A DNA stretch of 64,000 nucleotides from Nocardiopsis sp. CNT312 (GCF_000515115.1 NZ_AZXF01000013.1:26109-90108); one strand, 5' to 3'. Counted from the first letter of the stretch, positions 54,010 to 63,002 are shown. Made by a program: numbers and translations. Notes: generated from the sequence alone by a model not told the origin.

Positions 54010-54026
54010 CCGCCGCGCTACGGCGG
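54010..54026 (+). terminator. Hairpin after pth
   Basis: CCGCCG, CGCTA, CGGCGG: a 6-bp stem 6 bases after the stop. Confidence 0.45.
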
Positions 54027-54207
54027 CCGAGAGTGGGTTGCCCCGACAAGCCGACACGTCACGCGACTTATCGACTACTTTTGGTTACTGTTCGGATCGT
54101 TGGCCCAGGGCAGCGTCCGATGGCACACCCTGCTTCCGCCCTTCGGTGCGGGTTCCGCCGTGCCGGGTGTGCTCACTCCAAGTGATTCGACGGAAACAGT
54201 GTGCGGT

Positions 54208-55710
54208 ATGGGGGGCGTGTTGGTCGCGACCGGTGGAACGGAGACCGTCCAGGACCTGGGGGCTGCGGGGGGCGTCGGCACCGACGGCCCCCTCGCCCGT
54301 GCGCGCGAGCGGCCGTGGACGCGGCCCTACCTGGCGGGGCTCGTGGCACTGGACCTGTGCGCCGCGTCCGGTGTCGCCTTCGGCGTGACGCTCGCCCGGT
54401 TCGGCGACACCCTCCGTGAGCCGCAGACGCTCCCCTACCTGCACCTGTCGCTCCTGCTGCCGGTGGTGTGGGTGGTCTTCGTCTGGCTGGCCGGCGGGTA
54501 TGAACGGCGCTTCTTGGGGGTGGGGACCGAGGAGTACCGGAGGATTGCCGTCTCCGGGGTCTTCCTGGCCGCCTCCGCCACGATCGGGGCCTACGCCGTC
54601 GCCTTCGACCTGTCCCGGGGCTACGCGCTCGTCGTCCCACCGCTCATCGCCGCGGTGAGCCTGGCCCTGCACTACGCGCGCCGCAAGGCGCTGCACCGTC
54701 GCCGCCGCTCCGGCCGCTGCATGAGCGGTGTGGTGGTCGTCGGCTACCGGAGCGCGGCACGCGACCTCATCCACCGCTTCCGGGGTGAGGTCTACCACGG
54801 CATGAGGGTCGTGGGGGTGTGCCTGCCCGAGACGGAGGCCGCCGAGTGGGAGCGGGTGGAGGGCTGCCCCGTCCTGGGGTCGTTCACCGAGGCGGCCGAG
54901 GCCGCTGAGCTGGCCGGGGCCGACACTGTGGCCGTGCTGGCCTGCCCCGAGATGGACGGTGTGGAACTGCGCCGACTCGCGTGGCGGCTGGAGAAGAGCC
55001 GGACCGACCTCATCGTGGCCTCCGCGCTCATGGAGGTGGCCGGTCCGCGCACCTCCATCCGGCCGGTCGCGGGATTGCCCCTGCTGCACGTCGAACACCC
55101 CGAGCTAGCCGGGGGCCGCCGGGTGATGAAGGGGTTCTTCGACCGCTGCGCGGCCGCCCTGGCCCTGGCCGTGCTCTCCCCGTTCTTCCTGGTGCTGACC
55201 GTGCTCATCCGTGCCGAGGGCGGCCCCGCGCTCTTCGCGCAGACGCGGGTGGGCAGGGGTGGTGCCGAGTTCACCCTGTACAAGTTCCGTACCATGGTGG
55301 TCGGAGCGGACGCGCTGAAGGAGACGCTCCGGCCCCGGAACGAGCACGACGGTGTGCTGTTCAAGATGCGCCGCGATCCCAGGGTCACCCCCGTGGGGGC
55401 GTGGCTGCGCCGGTACTCGCTCGACGAGCTGCCCCAGCTCGTCAACGTGGTCCGGGGGGAGATGTCGCTCGTCGGTCCCAGGCCGCCACTGCCCGAGGAG
55501 GTCGCCCAGTACGGACACGATGTGCGCCGTCGGCTGGTGGTCAAGCCAGGTATGACGGGGCTGTGGCAGGTCAGCGGTCGATCCGACCTCTCCTGGGAGG
55601 AATCGGTCCGCCTGGACCTGAGGTACGTGGAAAACTGGTCGCTGACATTGGATATCCAGATCCTGTGGAAGACGTGGTCAGCGGTGATCCGTGGTGCGGG
55701 GGCCTACTGA
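54208..55710 (+). CDS. Polyprenyl-phosphate sugar-1-phosphate transferase (WbaP/CpsE type)
   Basis: 500 residues from an ATG at 54208. The ribosome site is weak, and upstream frames extend it by up to 36 residues. It has four to five membrane helices (about 35-175), a CoA-binding-like middle domain (VVVVGYRSAARDLIHRF from about 173) and the C-terminal bacterial sugar transferase domain: KGFFDRCAAALALAVLSPF, FAQTRVGRGGAEFTLYKFRTM, DELPQLVNVVRGEMSLVGPRPPLPEE, KPGMTGLWQVSGRSDLSWEE. It loads the first sugar phosphate on undecaprenyl phosphate, starting exopolysaccharide units. It is the first gene of the polysaccharide locus. Confidence 0.92.
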   Translation: MGGVLVATGGTETVQDLGAAGGVGTDGPLARARERPWTRPYLAGLVALDLCAASGVAFGVTLARFGDTLREPQTLPYLHLSLLLPVVWVVFVWLAGGYERRFLGVGTEEYRRIAVSGVFLAASATIGAYAVAFDLSRGYALVVPPLIAAVSLALHYARRKALHRRRRSGRCMSGVVVVGYRSAARDLIHRFRGEVYHGMRVVGVCLPETEAAEWERVEGCPVLGSFTEAAEAAELAGADTVAVLACPEMDGVELRRLAWRLEKSRTDLIVASALMEVAGPRTSIRPVAGLPLLHVEHPELAGGRRVMKGFFDRCAAALALAVLSPFFLVLTVLIRAEGGPALFAQTRVGRGGAEFTLYKFRTMVVGADALKETLRPRNEHDGVLFKMRRDPRVTPVGAWLRRYSLDELPQLVNVVRGEMSLVGPRPPLPEEVAQYGHDVRRRLVVKPGMTGLWQVSGRSDLSWEESVRLDLRYVENWSLTLDIQILWKTWSAVIRGAGAY

Positions 55711-55711
55711 G

Positions 55712-56503
55712 GTGAACAATATCCGAAACGATCATGAGGTGGCACGGGACCTGGCGACCGAGGCCGGTCAGCTTCTGCTGAGGCTGCGGGCCCGGCACGG
55801 GTTCTCCGAGCCCGAGGTTCTGCGCACCCTGGGTGACAGGACCTCCCACGAGTTCCTCTTCTCCGCGCTGGGGCGTCTGCGGCCCAGCGACGCGGTGCTC
55901 TCCGAGGAGGGCGCCGACGACCCGTCGCGGCTCAGCGCGCGGCGCGTGTGGATCATCGACCCCCTGGACGGGACCCGGGAGTTCGCCGAGGCGGGCCGTA
56001 CGGACTGGGCCGTGCACGTGGCGCTGTGGGAGAACGGCGACCTGGTGGCGGGTGCGGTCGCCCTGCCCGCGCAGGGCAGCACGGTCTCCACGGTGGATCC
56101 GCCGTGGCTGCCGCAGGAGCGCCCCGAGGGGCAGCGGCTGCGGATCACGGCCAGCCGGTCGCGCCCGCCCGCGTTCGTCCAGCGCATCGCCAACCAGCTC
56201 GGTGCCGAGGTGGTCCCCATGGGGTCGGCCGGGGCCAAGATCTGCGCGGTGATGCTCGGCATAGCCGACATCTACGTGCACGCGGGCGGCCAGTACGAGT
56301 GGGACAGCGCGGCGCCGGTGGCGGTCGCGCGCGCCGCGGGCCTGCACACATCCCGGATCGACGGGTCGCCGCTGCGCTACAACGTGTCCGACCCGCTACT
56401 GCCCGATGTCCTTGTATGTCGATCGGAATTGTCGGGTATGTTGTTGGCAAGCATCCGCGACGGTGCGGACCTGGACAGCGCGGGGCCGTACGCGGGGGGC
56501 TGA
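55712..56503 (+). CDS. cysQ: CysQ-like 3'(2'),5'-bisphosphate nucleotidase (inositol monophosphatase family)
   Basis: 263 residues from a GTG at 55712, one base after the sugar transferase stop. The IMPase-fold motif is RRVWIIDPLDGTREFAEAGRTDW (residues about 80-102), with acidic residues for Mg in LSEEG and DPLDGT, and a C-terminal YEWDSAAPVAVARAAGL. CysQ removes PAP, the by-product of sulfotransferases, protecting sulfate activation. Its place next to cysD, cysN and a sulfotransferase strongly supports this role over inositol phosphatase. Confidence 0.88.
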   Translation: MNNIRNDHEVARDLATEAGQLLLRLRARHGFSEPEVLRTLGDRTSHEFLFSALGRLRPSDAVLSEEGADDPSRLSARRVWIIDPLDGTREFAEAGRTDWAVHVALWENGDLVAGAVALPAQGSTVSTVDPPWLPQERPEGQRLRITASRSRPPAFVQRIANQLGAEVVPMGSAGAKICAVMLGIADIYVHAGGQYEWDSAAPVAVARAAGLHTSRIDGSPLRYNVSDPLLPDVLVCRSELSGMLLASIRDGADLDSAGPYAGG

Positions 56504-56554
56504 ACCACAGGGTACCTCCGCCGTCGGCCGTGTCGGTATCACGAAGGCGGATTC

Positions 56555-57487
56555 ATGGGTCAGTCCAGTCAGCAGGCGCCCGGGCGCTACCAACTCTCCC
56601 AACTCGACGTCCTCGAGGCCGAGGCGATCTTCATCATGCGCGAGGTCGCCGCGGAGTTCGAGCGCCCGGTGCTGCTCTTCTCCGGCGGCAAGGACTCCAT
56701 CGTCATGCTCCGGCTCGCGGAGAAGGCCTTCTGGCCCGGTGCCGTCCCCTTCCCGGTCATGCACGTGGACACCGGCCACAACTTCGACGAAGTGATCGAG
56801 TTCCGCGACCGCCGGGTCGCCGAGGCCGGGGTCCGGCTCGTCGTCGCGTCGGTGCAGGAGCAGATCGACGCGGGCAAGGTCTCCGAGCCCACCGGACGCT
56901 GGGCCAGCCGCAACCGCCTCCAGACCGCAGCCCTGCTGGAGGCCATCGAGGAGAACCGCTTCGACGCGGCCTTCGGCGGTGCCCGCCGCGACGAGGAGAA
57001 GGCCCGCGCCAAGGAGCGGATCTTCTCCTTCCGCGACGAGTTCGGGCAGTGGGACCCCAAGAACCAGCGCCCCGAGCTGTGGAGCGTGTTCAACACCCGC
57101 ATCGACCGCGGCGAGCACATCCGCGTGTTCCCGATCTCCAACTGGACCGAGTTGGACGTGTGGGCCTACATCAAGCGCGAGGGCCTGGAGCTGCCCTCCA
57201 TCTACTTCGCCCACGAGCGCAGCGTCTTCGAGCGCGACGGCGTCCTGTTGGCCGACTCTCCCGTCATCCAGCGCGACGAGACCGAGACGGTCTTCACCGA
57301 GACCGTACGCTACCGTACCGTGGGCGACCTGACCTGCACAGGAGCGGTCAAGTCCACGGCGGTGGAGCTGGACGACATCATCGCCGAGATCGCCGCGACC
57401 CGGATCACCGAGCGCGGACAGACCCGGGCCGACGACCGCGCCAGCGAAGCCGCGATGGAGGACCGCAAGCGCGAGGGCTACTTCTAG
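56555..57487 (+). CDS. cysD: Sulfate adenylyltransferase subunit 2
   Basis: 310 residues from an ATG at 56555 (AAGGCGG upstream). It adenylates sulfate to APS with CysN. PP-loop motif LLFSGGKDSIVMLRLAEKAF near 45-64, then HVDTGHNFDEVIEFRD and the FGGARRDEEKARAKER region. C-terminal YRTVGDLTCTGAVKSTA and RITERGQTRADD are CysD landmarks. It is followed by cysN, with a large palindrome in the 80-base gap. Confidence 0.95.
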   Translation: MGQSSQQAPGRYQLSQLDVLEAEAIFIMREVAAEFERPVLLFSGGKDSIVMLRLAEKAFWPGAVPFPVMHVDTGHNFDEVIEFRDRRVAEAGVRLVVASVQEQIDAGKVSEPTGRWASRNRLQTAALLEAIEENRFDAAFGGARRDEEKARAKERIFSFRDEFGQWDPKNQRPELWSVFNTRIDRGEHIRVFPISNWTELDVWAYIKREGLELPSIYFAHERSVFERDGVLLADSPVIQRDETETVFTETVRYRTVGDLTCTGAVKSTAVELDDIIAEIAATRITERGQTRADDRASEAAMEDRKREGYF

Positions 57488-57494
57488 CCGCCCG

Positions 57495-57522
57495 GGCCCC
57501 GGTCCGGCGCCGGACCGGGGCC
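57495..57522. repeat. Perfect 28-bp palindrome between cysD and cysN
   Basis: Two exact 14-base arms (GGCCCCGGTCCGGC then its reverse complement) with no spacer, 7 bases after the cysD stop and about 45 before cysN. As RNA it makes a very stable hairpin. It could be a partial terminator or processing site within the operon. Confidence 0.75.
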
Positions 57523-57567
57523 ACCGCCCTCCACCGGCTCCACCCCTTCGACCCTGGACCAGGAAGC

Positions 57568-58836
57568 ATGAACAACGACATCCTGAGGTTCGCCACAGCG
57601 GGCTCCGTCGACGACGGCAAGAGCACCCTGATCGGCCGACTGCTGTACGACTCCAAGTCGATCTTCGAGGACCAGCTCGACGCGGTGGAGCGCACCAGCG
57701 CGGACCGTGGCGAGGAACAGACCAACCTCGCCCTGCTCACCGACGGCCTGCGCGCGGAGCGCGAACAGGGCATCACGATCGATGTGGCCTACCGGTACTT
57801 CGCCACACCCAAGCGCACCTTCATCATCGCCGACACCCCGGGCCACATCCAGTACACCCGGAACATGGTCACCGGCGCGTCCACGTCGGACCTGGCGATC
57901 ATCCTCGTGGACGCCCGCAAGGGCCTCCAGGAGCAGAGCCGCCGCCACGCCTTCCTCACCGCGCTGCTCCAGGTGCCGCACCTGGTGCTGGCGGTCAACA
58001 AGATGGACCTGGTGGACTACTCCCAGGAGCGCTTCGAGGAGATCAGGGCGGAGTTCACCGACTTCGCGAGCAGGCTGGACGTGGACGACCTCGCGTTCGT
58101 GCCGCTCTCGGCCCTGCACGGCGACAACGTGGTGGACCGCTCGGAGAACATGCCCTGGTACGAGGGGCCCTCCCTGCTGCACCACCTGGAGAACGTGCAC
58201 ATCGCCTCGGACCGCAACCTGGTCGACGCGCGCTTCCCCGTGCAGTACGTCATCCGCCCACACAAGTCCGACGACCCCGACCTGCACGACTACCGCGGCT
58301 ACGCGGGCCGTCTGGCCGGGGGGGTCCTCAAGCCGGGCGACGAGGTGACCCACCTGCCCTCCGGGCTCAGCAGCCGTGTGGCCAAGATCATGACCGCCGA
58401 CGGCGAGGCGGCGGAGGCCTACTCCCCGATGTCGGTCACCCTCCTGCTGGAGGACGAGATCGACATCTCCCGCGGCGACATGATCTGCCGTCCGAACAAC
58501 GCGCCCCAGGTGTCCCAGGACATCGAGGCGATGGTGTGCTGGATGACGGACACGCGCAAGCTCGCGCCGCGCGCCAAGTTCATCGTCAAGCACACGACCC
58601 GCACGGCGAAGGTGATGGTCAAGGACCTGCGCTACCGCTTGGACGTCAACACGCTGCACCGCGACGAGCAGGCCGACCACCTGGAGCTGAACGAGATCGG
58701 CCGGGTGCGGCTGCGCTCCACCCAGCCCCTGTTCGTGGACGAGTACGCCAAGAACCGCGAGACGGGTGGTTTCATCCTCATCGACGAGGCCACCAACACC
58801 ACGGTGGGCGCGGGGATGGTCGTCCAGGCCGACTAG
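57568..58836 (+). CDS. cysN: Sulfate adenylyltransferase subunit 1 (GTPase)
   Basis: 422 residues from an ATG at 57568 (AGGA four bases upstream). EF-Tu-like GTPase driving sulfate adenylylation: G1 GSVDDGKSTL near 12-21, G3 DTPGHIQYT, G4 NKMD, and an effector region REQGITIDVAYRYF. C-terminal beta-barrel domains follow to FILIDEATNTTVGAGMV. The CysC (APS kinase) domain fused in some homologues is absent, so a separate cysC is needed for PAPS; none is in this window. Confidence 0.96.
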   Translation: MNNDILRFATAGSVDDGKSTLIGRLLYDSKSIFEDQLDAVERTSADRGEEQTNLALLTDGLRAEREQGITIDVAYRYFATPKRTFIIADTPGHIQYTRNMVTGASTSDLAIILVDARKGLQEQSRRHAFLTALLQVPHLVLAVNKMDLVDYSQERFEEIRAEFTDFASRLDVDDLAFVPLSALHGDNVVDRSENMPWYEGPSLLHHLENVHIASDRNLVDARFPVQYVIRPHKSDDPDLHDYRGYAGRLAGGVLKPGDEVTHLPSGLSSRVAKIMTADGEAAEAYSPMSVTLLLEDEIDISRGDMICRPNNAPQVSQDIEAMVCWMTDTRKLAPRAKFIVKHTTRTAKVMVKDLRYRLDVNTLHRDEQADHLELNEIGRVRLRSTQPLFVDEYAKNRETGGFILIDEATNTTVGAGMVVQAD

Positions 58837-58885
58837 CGGTGTCCCTCGGTGTCCATTTGATCTCTCCGGGTCATATCCTGGGGGT

Positions 58886-59806
58886 GTGGATGGCTATCGT
58901 CTGGTGTTCGTCGGAGGGATGGGGCGTTCCGGGTCGACCCTGATCGAGCGGCTCTTGGGGGAACTGCCCGGGTTCTGCCCGGTGGGTGAGACCGTGCACC
59001 TGTGGCGGCGCGGCCTCGTCGAGAACGAGCGGTGCGGCTGCGGCGCCCCCTTCCACGACTGTGGTTTCTGGGCCGAGGTCGGCAAGGAGGCCTTCGGCGG
59101 CTGGGAGCGTCTCGACGCCCCGGACCTGCTGCGGCTCAAGGCGGGGGTCGACCGGACCCGCCACCTGCCCGCGCTGCTGCGCGGCACGGTCCCCGGCCCC
59201 CTGGCCTCGCGGGGCGAGCGCTACACCGGGTTCTACCACCGCCTGTACGCTGCGGTGGCGCGGGTCGGCGGCGCGCACGTGATCGTAGACGCCAGCAAAC
59301 ACGCCTCGCTCGCCGCGTGCCTGTTCCGGCGCTACGGCACCCGGATGCGGTTGCTCCACGTGGTCAGGGACCCCAGGGCGGTTGCCCACTCCTGGAGCAA
59401 GCGCATCGCGCGCCCCGACGCCTCCCCGGCCAGCAGCGAGCCGGAGATGGCGCGCTACGGCACCGGGCGGGCGGCGGTGCAGTGGATGGTGCAGAACACC
59501 GCCTTCGAGGCGCTGGAGCGCCGCGGCTTGCCCACCCTGCGGGTGCGCTACGAGGACTTCGTGACCGACCCGGCGGCCGAGTTCGCCCGGATCGCCGCGT
59601 TCGTCGGCCACGGGGGCGCGCTGCCCGACCTGGAGGGCGGCCTCGGCGCGGCGGCGACGCACGCGGTGTCGGGCAACCCGATGCGCTTCACCGGCGGACC
59701 GCTGGGGGTGCGTCCGGACCACGGGTGGCGCGCCTCCCTGGCGCCGTGGCGCAGGCGCCTGGTCACGGCGCTGACCGCGCCCGTACGCGGGCGGTACGAC
59801 TACTGA
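58886..59806 (+). CDS. PAPS-dependent sulfotransferase family protein
   Basis: 306 residues from a GTG at 58886. The 5'-phosphosulfate loop is FVGGMGRSGSTLIERLL near 8-24, and the 3'-phosphate-binding strand-helix LLHVVRDPRAVAHSWSKR near 150-167 contains the invariant Arg and Ser. RVRYEDFVTDPAAEFARI is the conserved C-terminal helix. No signal peptide; cytoplasmic. A CATATC/TATCCT box 6-8 bases upstream suggests a leaderless mRNA. The acceptor is likely a sugar or lipid-linked glycan, since all surrounding genes make polysaccharide. Confidence 0.87.
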   Translation: MDGYRLVFVGGMGRSGSTLIERLLGELPGFCPVGETVHLWRRGLVENERCGCGAPFHDCGFWAEVGKEAFGGWERLDAPDLLRLKAGVDRTRHLPALLRGTVPGPLASRGERYTGFYHRLYAAVARVGGAHVIVDASKHASLAACLFRRYGTRMRLLHVVRDPRAVAHSWSKRIARPDASPASSEPEMARYGTGRAAVQWMVQNTAFEALERRGLPTLRVRYEDFVTDPAAEFARIAAFVGHGGALPDLEGGLGAAATHAVSGNPMRFTGGPLGVRPDHGWRASLAPWRRRLVTALTAPVRGRYDY

Positions 59807-59835
59807 GCGCGGATTCCCGGTTCCGCATGTGTCCA

Positions 59836-59848
59836 CATTGTGACAATG
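59836..59848. promoter_or_regulatory. Palindrome CATTGT-G-ACAATG before the GH26 gene
   Basis: Perfect 6-bp arms around a central G in an AT-rich patch (59825-59875) that is unusual for this genome, 53 bases before the GH26-like start. Likely operator or promoter region. Confidence 0.5.
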
Positions 59849-59900
59849 GGTAGTTATTTCATTACTCCAGGATGGCATATGCGAAGTGGGGGAGTGCGAC

Positions 59901-61007
59901 GTGCTCAGGAGACCGGGACGCGGACTGGCGGCGACAGGGGCGGCACTGGCCACCCTGGTCCTGGCGGGAGGGGTGTCCGCGTCGGGTGACGGACGCGGCG
60001 AGGAGCACATGCCCGCCTCGGACCGCTGGGTGCCGCTGCTCGGGCTCGCCCTGCCGCAGTGGTACGGGTGCACGGTCTCGGAGATCCTCGAACCCTCGTG
60101 CGGTGTGTGGTGGGGCGCCAGCCCCTACGAGGACGACGTGGAGCCGCTGGAGGAGCTCGTTGACCGGGACATGGACCTCGTCTACACCTGGCGCGGGGTC
60201 GACCAGGGGCACGTCCCCGGCAAGCGGGAGAAGCGGCTGGTCGCCCAGGGGCGCATCGTGCACACCAACATCGAGGCGCGCCGCTTCAACGAACGCGGCC
60301 ACCCCGCCGTCGACTACGAGGACATCATCGACGGCGAGTACGACGCCTCGCTGCGCTCCCAGGCCCGGGGGATCGCCGCCCTGAAGGTCCCCTACTTCGT
60401 CACCTTCGACCACGAGGCGGACGCGGGCAGGCGCTACAAGGTGCGCGGTACCCCGGAGGAGTTCGTGGCCGCCTGGCGGCACGTGGTCGACCTGTACCGC
60501 GAGGAGGGCGCCGACAACGCCGTCTGGGTGTGGAACGTGACCGGGTGGCCGGGCAACCTGGACCGGCTCCCCGGGCTGTGGCCCGGCAACGGCTACGTCG
60601 ACTGGATCAGTTGGGAGGGCTACAACATGACCGGCTGTGAGAGCCACCCCGGCTGGACGCACGTGGTCTCCTTCGAGGAGGCCATCGCGCCCGCCTACGA
60701 GTGGATCCAGAGCGAGGGCCCCGAGCACGGTATCGACCCGGACAAGCCGGTGATGATCGGTGAGATGGGCACCACCGACATCGGCCCCGCCCAGACCCTG
60801 CTCTGGTACGCCGACATCCCGGGAGTCCTCAAGCGCTACGAGCGGATCCGCGCCGTCAAGCTCTGGGACAACCGGACCACGCACGAGTGCGACTTCCGGA
60901 TCGGGGCCAACGAGTTCGCCAGGCTGGGCTATCGGGTGGCCGGGCTGGACCCCTACGTCCACATGCCCGGCCGGGTCCACCGCCTGTCGGAACTCACCGG
61001 CGACTGA
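59901..61007 (+). CDS. Secreted GH26-like glycoside hydrolase
   Basis: 368 residues from a GTG at 59901 with GGGGGAG six bases upstream; an earlier GTG (59886) lacks a site. Signal peptide 1-28 (LAATGAALATLVLAGGVSASG). The barrel has a GH26-type pattern: PYFVTFDHEADAG with acid/base candidate Glu172, VWVWNVTGWPG, WISWEGYNMTG, and nucleophile candidate Glu288 in VMIGEMGTTD. Members cut beta-mannan or related glucans; the substrate here is unknown. It may trim or release the polysaccharide made by the neighbouring genes. It converges on the GT fusion gene. Confidence 0.82.
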   Translation: MLRRPGRGLAATGAALATLVLAGGVSASGDGRGEEHMPASDRWVPLLGLALPQWYGCTVSEILEPSCGVWWGASPYEDDVEPLEELVDRDMDLVYTWRGVDQGHVPGKREKRLVAQGRIVHTNIEARRFNERGHPAVDYEDIIDGEYDASLRSQARGIAALKVPYFVTFDHEADAGRRYKVRGTPEEFVAAWRHVVDLYREEGADNAVWVWNVTGWPGNLDRLPGLWPGNGYVDWISWEGYNMTGCESHPGWTHVVSFEEAIAPAYEWIQSEGPEHGIDPDKPVMIGEMGTTDIGPAQTLLWYADIPGVLKRYERIRAVKLWDNRTTHECDFRIGANEFARLGYRVAGLDPYVHMPGRVHRLSELTGD

Positions 61008-61022
61008 CCGGGGCCGGGCCGG

Positions 61023-62522
61023 TCAGAGGCCCTTGCCCCGCAGGTGCAGCGCGCGCAGCACCCACCCGGAGGGCAGTCCGAGCACGACGAGCAGTGCCAG
61101 GTAGGCGCGCCCCTCGACGGCCCTGTGCCGCAGGGTGGTGCGCACCCACCGCAGGGCGGTGCCGCGCCGTCCCGCCGCCGCCTCGGCGAAGGCGATCTGG
61201 CCAGCCACCCGCGCGTAGCCCCGGCGGACGAGGGAGAACTCGGGGTAGCGGTCCAGGAGCCAGCGCAGGGCACTGGAGATGGTCTTCCAGCGGCCCGCGA
61301 AGTGCGACCGGCGGTGCCACAGGACGCGCACTCCCGGTTCGGGCACGTTCCTGATCGGCCCTCGGCGCGCCATCCGCAACAGCAGTTCGTAGTCCTCCGC
61401 GTAGCTGCCCGGGATCTCCTCGCTCACGGTGCCGCACCCGTCGACCATCGCCCGCCGCCTGATCAGGAACGTCGACGGGTGCAGTTCGGTCAGCCGCGAG
61501 CCCAACAGGTCGCCGAAGGTGACGCTGGTGCGGTCCAGTACCCGCTCGGACTCGGTCCTGTCGTAGACCACCCGGATGCCGCAGCACACCATCTCGGTGT
61601 CCGGTTCGGCGACCATGACGCGGACCTGGGCCCGCAGTTTGTCCGGGAGCCACGTGTCGTCGTCGTCGCAGAAGGCCACCAGGTCGGTGTCCGCGGCCAG
61701 GACCCCGGTGTTGCGCGCCCCGGCCAGGCCCGGGGTGAGGGTGTTGGTCACCACGCGCACCGGGCGGTCGCCGCCGCGGCGGGTGAGCGAGGGGTCCGGC
61801 TGGTCGTTGTCGAAGACCACGATCGCGGTGATACGGCCCGGGTAGTCCTGCTCGTCGATCGAGCGCAGGGTGCGCCGCAGCAGTTCGGGCCGGTCCCGCG
61901 TCGGGACCACCACGGTCACGTCGGGCCAGGGGCCCTCGGCGGAGACGGTGGGCACCGGTTCGGGGGACGCCGGGGCATCGGTGAGCAGGTCGATGAGCTT
62001 CCCGGCCCGCAGCGCGGCGCGGTCGGGACCGGGCCCGTCCCCGGGGCGGACCAGGAAGTCCTCCGGGGAGGCGAGCGCCTTGTCGATCAACGCCTCCAGC
62101 TGCTGGGGGGTGGAGCACGCCCGGACGCGCCCGGACCGCTCCAGGCGCTCCACGAACAGGAGCTGGTGGTCGTCGACGTGCTCGTCCAGTTCGGGGTCGC
62201 GGGCCACGACGATGGGCAGGCGTCCGTTGTCGCGTGCCTGCACGATGCTTCCCGGCCCCCCGTGGGTGACCACGGCCCGGGCCCGGCGCATGTGCCGGCC
62301 GAGCTCAGCCGGCGGCAGGAACGGGGTCCCCTGGGCCCGCTCGGGGGGCGCGCTGTGTCCGTGCTGCACCAGGACACGCAGATCGGGGTTGCGGCGGGCG
62401 TAGTCGTCGGCCCACCGGACCAGGCGGTCGAACGTGTGGTGGTCGGTGCCGACGCTGACCAGCACGTCGGGGTGGTTCCGGTCATGGGAGTGCGGTGTCG
62501 TGCGGGTGGTCTCTTCGGTCAA
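61023..62522 (-). CDS. Fusion of an Alg13/PssE-like domain with a GT2 glycosyltransferase
   Basis: 499 residues from TTG at 62522, overlapping the upstream stop as TTGA, with AGGA eight bases before. Domain 1 (about 15-175) is GT28-C/Alg13-like: DVLVSVGTDHHTFDRLV, PPAELGRHMRRARAVVTHGGPGSIVQA, VVARDPELDEHVDDHQ. Domain 2 (about 200-450) is GT2: DVTVVVPTRDRPELLRRTL, NTLTPGLAGARNTGVL, FCDDDDTWLPDKL (the DxD), and EEIPGSYAEDYELLLRMA. The C-terminal tail has a hydrophobic amphipathic segment. The protein therefore joins the catalytic partner of the Alg13/14 pair to a second transferase. Confidence 0.87.
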   Translation of the reverse strand: MTEETTRTTPHSHDRNHPDVLVSVGTDHHTFDRLVRWADDYARRNPDLRVLVQHGHSAPPERAQGTPFLPPAELGRHMRRARAVVTHGGPGSIVQARDNGRLPIVVARDPELDEHVDDHQLLFVERLERSGRVRACSTPQQLEALIDKALASPEDFLVRPGDGPGPDRAALRAGKLIDLLTDAPASPEPVPTVSAEGPWPDVTVVVPTRDRPELLRRTLRSIDEQDYPGRITAIVVFDNDQPDPSLTRRGGDRPVRVVTNTLTPGLAGARNTGVLAADTDLVAFCDDDDTWLPDKLRAQVRVMVAEPDTEMVCCGIRVVYDRTESERVLDRTSVTFGDLLGSRLTELHPSTFLIRRRAMVDGCGTVSEEIPGSYAEDYELLLRMARRGPIRNVPEPGVRVLWHRRSHFAGRWKTISSALRWLLDRYPEFSLVRRGYARVAGQIAFAEAAAGRRGTALRWVRTTLRHRAVEGRAYLALLVVLGLPSGWVLRALHLRGKGL

Positions 62523-62977
62523 AGCAGCGGTCCTACCGTGATGGCGCCGGGCATGAACGACCGCTGCTCCTCCCACTGGGCGAGGAACAGGCGGGTGAAC
62601 GGGCGGCACAGCCGGGCGGTGAGGGTGGGGGTGTCGATGCGGTCGTAGACCTCGATGTAGACGGTCGGCACTCTCAGCAGCCAGGCCAGGGCGAAGAACG
62701 GCAGGGCGACCCCGGCCCCGGTCGACACGACCGCCGCCGGGCGCCGTTCGCGCAGGACCCGCGCGGCCAGGAGCGTGTTGCGCGCGAGGTTGCCCACGTG
62801 GCGGGTGGTGGGGTGGTGGGCCCAGCGCACGTCCTCACCGCGCAGGGAGGCAGCCGCGTCGGGGGCGCGGAACGTCACCCACAGGCGCTCCCTCCCCGAC
62901 CACCAGGGCCGCAGGGACAGCAACTGGGTGAGATGGCCGCCGTTGGACGACACCAGGAGGATCGGTCGATCGGACAT
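62519..62977 (-). CDS. Alg14/PssD-like glycosyltransferase subunit
   Basis: 152 residues from an ATG at 62977. Sequence RPILLVSSNGGHLTQLLSLRPWW, VSTGAGVALPFFALAWLLRVPTVYIEVYDRIDTP in pieces: the Alg14/PssD/EpsE-like family, which anchors the Alg13-like partner to the membrane and binds the acceptor. One hydrophobic helix lies near 88-103. The stop overlaps the next gene's start by four bases, so the two subunits are co-translated, as expected for a heteromeric transferase. Confidence 0.87.
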   Translation of the reverse strand: MSDRPILLVSSNGGHLTQLLSLRPWWSGRERLWVTFRAPDAAASLRGEDVRWAHHPTTRHVGNLARNTLLAARVLRERRPAAVVSTGAGVALPFFALAWLLRVPTVYIEVYDRIDTPTLTARLCRPFTRLFLAQWEEQRSFMPGAITVGPLL

Positions 62978-63002
62978 GCCGTCATCATGTCATAACACAC
63001 AG

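Noticed and set aside
55948-57567. In-frame 540-codon extension before cysN
   Set aside because: It overlaps cysQ and cysD in another frame; CysN starts at the ATG at 57568 with an AGGA site and the family's first residues.
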